Below, in pieces: positions 1 to 4,940 of a DNA stretch of 6,822 bases. Each line of letters begins with the position of its first letter. The first letter of the stretch is position 1. The DNA is from Alphaproteobacteria bacterium (lineage in GTDB: Bacteria; Pseudomonadota; Alphaproteobacteria; Paracaedibacterales; CAIULA01). Where the stretch lies: assembly GCA_019751935.1 (NCBI GenBank), contig JAIEMR010000126.1, positions 1 to 6,822 of the forward strand, in the 5' to 3' direction. The position numbers and the translations under genes were made by a program. The notes under the pieces were generated by a model. That model saw only the letters and a list, made by a program, of their open reading frames with translations. It made no database searches and was not told where the DNA came from.

Positions 1-2
1 CA

Positions 3-176
3 ACAGAGGGTAAAATTCAAAAAAATTCTACAAATAATAATAAAAGGAAATACGTAATACAGGCCTTTTTTGATGGGGATAATGTTGTGGTTAATCATAA
101 TAAATTATTGCAACTTTCATCAGAACAAAAAGAGAAACTAAGGTCAGAATTGAAGAATATTCTTCTTTCAATGTAA
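3..176 (+). CDS. C-terminal end of an unidentified protein (5' partial)
   Basis: An open frame enters from the left edge and runs 57 codons to a TAA at 174-176; the start lies outside the window. The visible tail is hydrophilic and Lys/Asn/Glu-rich. It has a short stretch that could form beta strands (YVIQAFFDGDNVVV) and then a probable amphipathic helix (SSEQKEKLRSELKNILLSM). I do not recognise a family. The other two + frames are stopped early (13-15 and 55-57), and the stop sits 10 bases before a GC-rich hairpin, as expected at a real gene end. The gene is convergent with the ATPase gene at 237-1364. With only a tail visible, no function can be given; confidence is limited because the frame is short and the region is AT-rich. 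Confidence 0.5.
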   Translation, partial: TEGKIQKNSTNNNKRKYVIQAFFDGDNVVVNHNKLLQLSSEQKEKLRSELKNILLSM

Positions 177-186
177 AATTTTAAAG

Positions 187-212
187 AGGGGGGTCGCGAC
201 CGCGACCCTCCT
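187..212. terminator. GC-rich hairpin, probable terminator between convergent genes
   Basis: Positions 191-198 (GGGTCGCG) pair perfectly with 201-208 (CGCGACCC). The stem extends outward through a G-T wobble and A/G-C/T pairs to 187/212, giving about 12 pairs around a very tight 2-base centre; the inner pairs probably open to form a usable loop. It lies between the end of the + strand partial gene (176) and the end of the - strand ATPase gene (237), the usual place for a bidirectional terminator. Neither side has a clean T-run: the - strand side continues CTTTAAAATTTTAC, and the + side is mixed. Intrinsic termination is therefore likely but not certain. Confidence 0.55.
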
Positions 213-236
213 ATTCTATCTATAAAAAAAAGCTAA

Positions 237-1364
237 TTATAAAGCTTCAATACCGAAAATCTTTACTTTTTCATGAATCGGATAAGTTTCAGCTCCAGGA
301 ACAATGACAGTAATATCTGTGAGGGATAAATCCGTTAAAGCACTATGTAAAGACTTTGTGAGTGTGGGTTTGGAAGAAAACTTAAATTCAAATCCCCGAA
401 GTTTTCCTTCATCTAAAATAATTAAGTCTAATTCTGCTCCGTTTTGGGTGCGCCAGTAAAAACAACTTTCATGGTCAGCTCGTAAACTTCTGATAACTTG
501 CTCCATAGCAAAACCTTCCCATGCGGCACCAAGCTTTGGATGACCTAATAAATCGTTATAGGTCAAAATTCCTAAAAAACTGTGGAGTATACCGGAATCA
601 GAGGGGTAAATTTTAGGGGCTTTCACTTGCCGTTTTTTAATATTAGCAATCCAGGGAGTTAGCCTGCGTACCATAAATGTTGATTCCAAAATATCCAGGT
701 AGCTTTGAGCCGTTTTGTAGTTAATACCCAAAGACGAACCTATTTCAGAGCTATTAAAAAGCTGTTCATGATAATGGGCTAACATGGTCCAAAATCGACG
801 TATATTATGAGGAGAAATTTGAAAACCAAGGCTTGGAATATCGCGTTCAAGAAAAGTTTTGATGTTGCTTTTTCTCCAGGCTGCACTGATTTGGTCTGTT
901 TTGGCTAAATAAGATAGAGGAAACCCACCCCGTACAAGAAGTTGTTCGGTAGAATCTACTTCTCCCATATGGAAAGGGGTCATTTCTACATAAGTAATAC
1001 GTCCTGCAAGGGTTTCTGAGCTTTGCTTAAGGAGAGCTTGAGATGCGCTTCCTAAAACTAGAAACTTTCTTTCTTTTTTCTGGTCAACAAGAACCCGAAG
1101 AGCCTTGAAGAGTTCTGGAGCATGATGGATTTCATCAATGACAATCAAACCTTTTAAATTTTCCAAAATCAAAAAAGGTTACCGCATTTTGTTTTGCTCA
1201 CGTTCATCCTCCAAATCAAAATAATGGACTTCTTCAGAAAGATGTTGAGCCATTTCTCTTGCTACAGTGGTTTTTCCGCACTGCCGTGGTCCAATTAAGG
1301 CACAAACAGGAGTGACGTGAAAAGCTTGTATGATATCTTCTAAAAAACGTGAGCGTTTGATCAT
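237..1364 (-). pseudogene. AAA ATPase with C-terminal DUF4143 domain, interrupted by one in-frame TAA
   Basis: Read from ATG 1364 to TAA 237 this is one frame of 375 codons with a single premature TAA at 1181-1179 (codon 62). Both sides match the family of ATP-binding proteins with a C-terminal DUF4143 domain. The N-terminal piece has Walker A GPRQCGKT (residues 25-32). Two codons after the stop the frame resumes as LILENLKGLIVIDEI, with Walker B (Asp77, Glu78), the sensor-1-like FLVLGSAS, GRITYVEM, and a C-terminal nuclease-like core (GAELDL, then GFEFK; Asp313, Glu326, Lys328). Family members read roughly LEDPRDLARLENP across the break, so the TAA replaces one residue rather than deleting sequence. 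The biological role of the family is poorly known; many members are linked to mobile or defence regions. The 311-codon remainder has no other damage, so the lesion looks recent. A separate 311-residue protein starting at TTG 1172 is possible but lacks a ribosome site and Walker A. Confidence 0.85.
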
Positions 1365-1401
1365 GGTAATAAAACAATCCTTCTTTTATTCCCTCCTGAT
1401 A

Positions 1402-1436
1402 CATGAAAATTAGTATAACTCATACTAATTTTCATG
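1402..1436. promoter_or_regulatory. 15-bp perfect inverted repeat, probable operator
   Basis: CATGAAAATTAGTAT (1402-1416) and ATACTAATTTTCATG (1422-1436) are exact reverse complements around a 5-base centre (AACTC). The repeat is in the 121-bp gap between the yhcG-like gene and the ATPase gene and covers the predicted -10 of the latter. A dyad this long over a promoter usually binds a dimeric regulator. As RNA it would form a strong A/U-rich hairpin, but there is no T-run on either side, so I prefer an operator to a terminator. The binding protein is unknown; the XRE regulator at 2615-3091 or the ATPase product are candidates by proximity only. Confidence 0.55.
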
Positions 1437-1441
1437 GTTAA
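1412..1441 (-). promoter_or_regulatory. Candidate promoter of the ATPase gene
   Basis: On the - strand, TTAACC (1441-1436) and TATACT (1417-1412) are 18 bases apart. The -10 is a good match and the -35 weaker (4 of 6). Transcription would start near 1405, about 40 bases before ATG 1364. The -10 hexamer and nearly the whole spacer lie inside the inverted repeat at 1402-1436. Confidence 0.4.
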
Positions 1442-1485
1442 TTGTGTGATGAAATTCCCTTAAAGAAAGATGTTACTTATTTGTT

Positions 1486-2532
1486 TCATTTTTCATTATC
1501 TTCCGTTATAGGAAGCGTATCCAACAAATGCTGAAACTGCTCTGGGGTGGGAAGAATGGTTTCTAATTCTTTAGGAAGTGTTTCGGTGATAGTTCTGTAC
1601 TCAGAAACCCCAACAGGTTTACGGATATCAGATAGGCAATATTCAACCATAAGCTTATTTGATGATTGGCATAATAATAGACCTATAGTTGGATGATCGT
1701 CGGGGAGTTTAACTTCTTTATCGATTGCTGTGAGGTAGAATGACAATTTTCCAACATATTCAGGTTTAAATTTTCCGGCTTTGAGCTCAATAACTACATA
1801 AGCTCTTAATTTTACATGATACATTAAGAGATCAATATAGAAATCCTCACCGGCTAAGGTAACCTTATGCTGAGATCCTAAGAAAGCAAATCCAGACCCT
1901 AGCTCTAATAAAAAGTCACGAATATGCTCAATTAAGGATCTTTCTATCACTTTTTCATGAACATCTTTGCTAAGGTTTAAGAATTCAAAATTATATTCGT
2001 TCTTAAACAGCTGCTGCGCTAGATCTGAAGTAGGTGAGGGAAGTGTATCTTTAAAATTGGTAAGAGCTTTTCCTTCTCTTTCATATAAGTTGTTGTTTAT
2101 TTGCATGGTTAATACGTTACGAGACCAACCCTGCTCAATTGTGTTTTGGATGTAGAAGATACGTTTTTGAGAGTCATTAATTTTATCCAATATAATAACT
2201 ATATGACCCCAAGGTATTTGCGCAACAACCTGTTGCGTAAATTCAAAATCAGGATAAGCACTCGCAAAAGTTTGCATATACACAAGGTTACGTGAAGAAA
2301 GCCCCTTCATTTCTGGGAAAGTATGTTGCAAGTCTTGAGATAGTTGTTCGATAACTTTTGAGCCCCATCCTAGATCTTTTTTACGCTCTAGTATCTCTTT
2401 TCCTATTTTCCAATAAAGGAGGATAAGTTCCTTATTAACAGCTAAATGGGCCTTAAGGCGCGCTTGTTTAATTTCACTTTTTAAGGAGTTTAAGAACTCC
2501 ATATAGGTTGTGGTGTTAATGATATCTGTCAT
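1486..2532 (-). CDS. YhcG-family (DUF1016) protein with PD-(D/E)XK nuclease domain
   Basis: This 348-residue protein matches the YhcG/DUF1016 family in length and layout. A helical N-terminal DUF1016_N domain (about residues 12-155) has the hallmark motifs LLYWKIGKEI, GWGSKVIEQLSQDL, FPEMKGLSSRNLVYM and QIPWGHIVIIL. A C-terminal PD-(D/E)XK domain (about 170-325) has GEDFYIDLLMYH, then VVIELKAGKFKPEYVGKL. The catalytic-type residues Asp234, Glu249 and Lys251 are all present, so it could be an active nuclease. Family members are common in accessory and defence-rich regions; their substrate is not firmly established. The start is ATG 2532, chosen because the family begins close to this point; no clear Shine-Dalgarno sequence precedes it. 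It follows the XRE gene on the same strand after 82 bases, so co-transcription is plausible. No truncation or missing motif is seen. Confidence 0.9.
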   Translation of the reverse strand: MTDIINTTTYMEFLNSLKSEIKQARLKAHLAVNKELILLYWKIGKEILERKKDLGWGSKVIEQLSQDLQHTFPEMKGLSSRNLVYMQTFASAYPDFEFTQQVVAQIPWGHIVIILDKINDSQKRIFYIQNTIEQGWSRNVLTMQINNNLYEREGKALTNFKDTLPSPTSDLAQQLFKNEYNFEFLNLSKDVHEKVIERSLIEHIRDFLLELGSGFAFLGSQHKVTLAGEDFYIDLLMYHVKLRAYVVIELKAGKFKPEYVGKLSFYLTAIDKEVKLPDDHPTIGLLLCQSSNKLMVEYCLSDIRKPVGVSEYRTITETLPKELETILPTPEQFQHLLDTLPITEDNEK

Positions 2533-2614
2533 AATAAGTAATTTTTATATGAAAAAGGTAAGGTTTTAAAAACTAGTTTGCATAGTTTTATATGCATCAC
2601 TATTAACTGTTTTA

Positions 2615-3091
2615 TCAGAGACGAGCAGATTTATTAAACACCCACTCTGCAAAATTCTTATCGATTTCATTTTTGCCTTTGGCTCGAGAGTAATAATAAA
2701 TTTCCTTAATAATGAGGATTGCTTCTTCACTGGGCAATAAAACATTAGCGTCATTCTGAAGCTGAATTACATATTTGCTAGCCTCTAAAAAGATTGCAGA
2801 GTCCCAAGGTAATTTATAGTCACGCGAATTTGTTACAGTATCTGAGCCCCCAATTAATTCAATTAGATCACAATCCAAAGTTTTAGCAAGAGCAGCTATC
2901 GTATCAAGCGTAGGGCTTTTAGTAAGCCCTGCTAAAAAATTTTGTAAAGTTCCGCCGCTAATACCCGAAGCGATTGCTGCTTGCCTAACAGACAAGTTTT
3001 TTTCCTCTATTTTAGAGCGAATTTTATTCCTAAGAATGTCTGGATCCATTTTTAAACGCAAATAATATTTAAACCTCATTTTGTAACCCAT
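2615..3091 (-). CDS. XRE-family helix-turn-helix regulator
   Basis: The 158-residue protein has an N-terminal Cro/C1-type helix-turn-helix at about residues 17-80: LSVRQAAIASGISGGTLQNF gives helix 2, turn and recognition helix, followed by SPTLDTIAALAKTLDCDLIEL. The rest (about 95-158) resembles no domain I recognise and carries no LexA-type Ser/Lys peptidase motif; it probably serves for dimerisation or signal sensing. ATG 3091 is preferred because AAGG sits 4 bases upstream and a good promoter lies about 28 bases further up. A start at the internal Met15 (ATG 3049), closer to where the fold begins, is also possible. The gene heads the - strand set XRE, yhcG-like, ATPase, and diverges from higBA. 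It is likely a repressor of its own or the neighbouring promoters, by analogy with phage-type regulators. Confidence 0.85.
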   Translation of the reverse strand: MGYKMRFKYYLRLKMDPDILRNKIRSKIEEKNLSVRQAAIASGISGGTLQNFLAGLTKSPTLDTIAALAKTLDCDLIELIGGSDTVTNSRDYKLPWDSAIFLEASKYVIQLQNDANVLLPSEEAILIIKEIYYYSRAKGKNEIDKNFAEWVFNKSARL

Positions 3092-3125
3092 ATTACCTTG
3101 ATTTTAGCCAATAACATACTAGCAA

Positions 3126-3154
3126 ATTATGAACATAAAAATATGTATTGTAAA
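3126..3154 (-). promoter_or_regulatory. Sigma-70-type promoter of the XRE gene
   Basis: On the - strand, TTTACA (3154-3149) and CATAAT (3131-3126) are exactly 17 bases apart. Each hexamer matches the consensus at 5 of 6 positions. Transcription would start near 3119, leaving a leader of about 28 bases to ATG 3091, which supports that start. In such AT-rich DNA chance matches occur, but position and spacing are good. Confidence 0.5.
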
Positions 3155-3192
3155 TATTTTAATTTTTAATTAGCATATAAAAATAGTTAATT

Positions 3193-3218
3193 GGAACCAG
3201 AGAAGCTTCTTATGTTCC
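3193..3218. promoter_or_regulatory. Interrupted dyad in the divergent XRE/higB intergenic region, possible operator
   Basis: GGAAC (3193-3197) pairs with GTTCC (3214-3218), and the centre AGAAGCTTCT (3201-3210) is a perfect 10-bp palindrome on the same axis (between 3205 and 3206). Three mostly mismatched bases separate inner and outer arms on each side. It lies between the divergent XRE and higB genes, where binding by the XRE protein or by HigA could control either side. A + strand hairpin followed by TTTTAAAACTTTTTTTC would also look like a terminator, but no + strand gene ends just upstream. Confidence 0.45.
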
Positions 3219-3327
3219 TAATTTTAAAACTTTTTTTCAAAACCTCAGCTCTTTTACGATTCTTTGCAGAGTCAATTGGAGAAGTGGCTTCATATATTTA
3301 AATCCTCTTATTGAAAGGAATTTTATC

Positions 3328-3606
3328 ATGATCAAAATTATTGGCCGTTACCATTTAGAAGAATTTTGGAAAAAACATCCCGAAACAGAACAGCCCTTAA
3401 AAGCTTGGTTTTATAGGGAGCAGGCTTTTTCATACAAAGATGTAGATAAGGTTATAGAGAATTTTCCTAAAGTAAAAACTTTAAATTTTCAAATTACACC
3501 TTCAACCTTTCTTTTAGCGAAGCTTAGAACTGATTTAGACATTTTAAAGATTCTTGGGGTAGGAACCCTTTATAGAGCTAGCTCTAATGGCTTAATAACT
3601 CACTAA
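3328..3606 (+). CDS. higB: HigB-like type II toxin with diverged C-terminal half
   Basis: This 92-residue protein has the N-terminal half typical of HigB toxins (PF09907, RelE-like mRNA interferases): LEEFWKKHPETEQPLKAWFYRE at about residues 10-31, then YKDVDKVIENFPKVKTL. The second half should read approximately FNIKGNKYRLVVKINY...IRFIGTHAEYD. Here it is FQITPSTFLLAKLRTDLDILKILGVGTLYRAS, so the Arg of YRL, the His of GTH and the following EYD are missing. Scanning the other two frames shows no restored motif, so this is divergence rather than one frameshift. Activity is therefore doubtful. AAAGGAA (3314-3320) gives a good ribosome site 7 bases before ATG 3328. The antitoxin gene follows after 16 bases in the toxin-first order usual for higBA. 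A functional toxin of this family would cleave translated mRNA. Confidence 0.82.
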   Translation: MIKIIGRYHLEEFWKKHPETEQPLKAWFYREQAFSYKDVDKVIENFPKVKTLNFQITPSTFLLAKLRTDLDILKILGVGTLYRASSNGLITH

Positions 3607-3622
3607 CTTTAGGAGATTTTGA

Positions 3623-4015
3623 ATGAATATACGACCTATACGAACAAGAGATGATCATGATGCAGCATTAAAAATGATCGACAAATACTGGGCTTCAGAG
3701 GAGAGTACAGAAGATTATGATTATTTTGATGTCTTATCCATTCTAATTCTAAATTACGAGAAAGAAAACAGACCTATAGATCTGCCTGACCCTATAGAAG
3801 CTTTAAAATACTATATGAAAGAGGACGGCAATCCCATAGAAGAGCTGGGTTTGGTTTTAAAAGATCCGCTCTTGGCCAAAAACCTCCTCGATAGAAGAAC
3901 TCCCATGACCTTGCCAATTGTTTATGAGCTTTATAAGAAATGGGAATTACCCCCTGAAGCATTTTTAAAACCCTATGATTTAGTTTCTAATTTTGAAAAA
4001 GAGGAGATTTTATAA
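3623..4015 (+). CDS. higA: HigA-like antitoxin
   Basis: The 130-residue protein closely follows HigA antitoxins that partner PF09907 toxins. The N-terminal part MNIRPIRTRDDHDAALKMID and FDVLSILILNYEKENRPIDLPDPIEALKYYM is characteristic. The C-terminal helix-turn-helix (about residues 63-118) reads IEELGLVLKDPLLAKNLLDR, RTPMTLPIVYELYKKWELPP and ends in the typical FLKPY. It should neutralise HigB by direct binding and repress the higBA promoter. TAGGAGA (3610-3616) gives a strong ribosome site 6 bases before ATG 3623. The pair is translated from one transcript with a 16-base gap. No key element is missing, in contrast to the toxin, so it may act as a solo antitoxin or regulator. Confidence 0.9.
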   Translation: MNIRPIRTRDDHDAALKMIDKYWASEESTEDYDYFDVLSILILNYEKENRPIDLPDPIEALKYYMKEDGNPIEELGLVLKDPLLAKNLLDRRTPMTLPIVYELYKKWELPPEAFLKPYDLVSNFEKEEIL

Positions 4016-4042
4016 ATGTATTTATTCAAATATAAAATCCTC
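4001..4042 (+). terminator. Weak inverted repeat over the higA stop, possible terminator
   Basis: GAGG plus ATTTTATA (4001-4014, with a 2-base AG bulge) pairs with TATAAAATCCTC (4031-4042) around a 16-base loop; it spans the last higA codons and stop. The stem is A/T-rich and no T-run follows, so termination is uncertain. Confidence 0.25.
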
Positions 4043-4337
4043 ATTAAAGGGACATATTTTCATTATTGAGTTTTAAGTATATATAGCTAATTTTTTATTT
4101 ATTAATATCAATATAAAATATTAATAAATGTTAGTTCAAATAAATTATAATTATATTGTCAAAAAACATTTGACAAATGATCTTTCTATAATTACTTATA
4201 CAACAAATATAGTTAATTATAGATAAAGTATATTTAAATTATTTATTTCACCCCTGATGACTTTTGTTGAAGCCCTCCTTTTCAGAGAGCCAAAAAAGTC
4301 TTCTAAAGGCAGATTTAATCTAGAAAAGGAGTCCTCT
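4016..4337. other. 322-bp very AT-rich intergenic region with several inverted repeats
   Basis: No convincing gene lies here. An ATG at 4257 extends the pilin frame upstream, but it has no ribosome site and the added 27 residues spoil the signal peptide. Visible elements are a 12-bp perfect A/T-only inverted repeat (4097-4108 with 4118-4129, 9-base loop), an 8-bp repeat TTGTCAAA/TTTGACAA (4156-4163 with 4169-4176, 5-base loop), and a 9-bp repeat CTATAATTA/TAATTATAG (4186-4194 with 4214-4222). The last carries TATAAT hexamers on both strands. This is probably the control region of the virB operon, and may also be a junction between two modules of a mobile element. Confidence 0.5.
4156..4192 (+). 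promoter_or_regulatory. Candidate promoter/operator region of the virB operon
   Basis: A perfect TATAAT lies at 4187-4192 and a perfect TTGACA at 4170-4175, but they are only 11 bases apart, so they cannot be the two halves of one normal promoter. TTGACA forms part of the 8-bp dyad TTGTCAAA-aaaca-TTTGACAA (4156-4176), which may instead be a regulator site upstream of a TATAAT-driven start near 4199. That would give a leader of about 139 bases to ATG 4338. Confidence 0.3.
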
Positions 4338-4637
4338 ATGATTTTGAACGTATCTTTGTTGAGATCTTATTTCCCTTATATCTTTTTAGGGATATTGGCC
4401 TTGATTTTATGTATTGATCCTGCCTTGGCCGATATTTTTACCAAACCCATTGAAAAAGCAAGAGCTGTTAAAGTTGGCTTGATGAACTTTGCTAAAGTTT
4501 CTGTGGCAGTAGCGTTTTTGGCTTGTTTAGTGGGAGCTTTAGCGGGCCGTGTTAATTGGCGCTGGGTTGCTGTTGTATTTGTTGTGGCAATTGCTATTGC
4601 AACGTTTGATATCCTCTTAGGCTTTTTGGAAGTCTAA
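4338..4637 (+). CDS. virB2: VirB2/TrbC-like major pilin of a type IV secretion system
   Basis: This is a 99-residue membrane protein with a signal peptide (LLRSYFPYIFLGILALILCI, then DPALA ending at residue 31, cleavage probably before Asp32). The mature part of about 68 residues has two hydrophobic helices, about 48-69 and 75-96, flanking the short polar loop AGRVNWRW. That size and two-helix plan are those of VirB2/TrbC pilins, which are processed, inserted in the inner membrane and polymerised into the pilus. ATG 4338 is chosen over the upstream ATG 4257: AAAAGGAG (4324-4331) lies 6 bases before 4338, and the signal peptide then begins at the N-terminus. It is the first gene of the operon, with virB3 27 bases downstream. 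Pilin sequences diverge strongly, so the assignment rests on topology and neighbours. Confidence 0.82.
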   Translation: MILNVSLLRSYFPYIFLGILALILCIDPALADIFTKPIEKARAVKVGLMNFAKVSVAVAFLACLVGALAGRVNWRWVAVVFVVAIAIATFDILLGFLEV

Positions 4638-4664
4638 AAGACAGTAACAGAAGAGGAAATTCTC

Positions 4665-4940
4665 ATGAACACGCCCGTCTTGACAGCTATTGCGGCTCCA
4701 TATTGTTTGATGGGAGCGTCTTGGAAAGCAACAGCCACCAATGTCTGTATTTTTACAATTGCCCTATTGATGCTGCCTGATTTTGTTGTTTTAAGCAGTC
4801 TTATTTTTGCAAATCTCCAGTTTGGTGCGATTGTTTTGACCTATTGGGACTGCCATTTCATGGAAGTTTTCTTAGCTAAATTTAAGTGTAAGCCAACCTC
4901 AATGCTTATGCCTTTGAAAGGTCATCTCTATGTCGGCTGA
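4665..4940 (+). CDS. virB3: VirB3-like inner-membrane protein of the type IV secretion system
   Basis: The 91-residue protein has the VirB3 plan: a short N-terminus with PYCLMGASWKA (matching the usual Pro...Met-Gly-Val/Ala... motif), one long hydrophobic segment or tight pair (about residues 24-59), and then TYWDCHFMEVFLAKFKCKP. That last stretch corresponds to the conserved cytoplasmic end where VirB3 proteins have a D/E-P-R-like segment followed by a short amphipathic helix. VirB3 sits in the inner membrane and works with VirB4; in some systems the two are fused. AGAGGA (4652-4657) lies 7 bases before ATG 4665. The gene overlaps the virB4 start by 11 bases (4930-4940), implying translational coupling. 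Identification relies partly on its place between a pilin and VirB4. Confidence 0.85.
   Translation: MNTPVLTAIAAPYCLMGASWKATATNVCIFTIALLMLPDFVVLSSLIFANLQFGAIVLTYWDCHFMEVFLAKFKCKPTSMLMPLKGHLYVG

Noticed and set aside
1170..1190. Frameshift as the cause of the ATPase gene break
   Set aside because: Counting codons shows both parts are in one frame with TAA, CCT, TTT between them; a nonsense change is enough.
1967..2155. Open + strand frame of 62 codons
   Set aside because: It lies wholly inside the well-supported yhcG-like gene on the other strand and resembles no protein family.
2566..2754. Open - strand frame of 62 codons
   Set aside because: It mostly overlaps the XRE gene in another frame and shows no recognisable domain; the XRE frame carries the real helix-turn-helix.
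4170..4192. TTGACA and TATAAT as one sigma-70 promoter
   Set aside because: Their spacing is 11 bases, far from the needed 16-18, so they cannot act together.
4257..4337. Upstream ATG 4257 as start of the pilin gene
   Set aside because: It has no ribosome site and adds 27 polar residues before the signal peptide; ATG 4338 has a strong AAAAGGAG at proper spacing.
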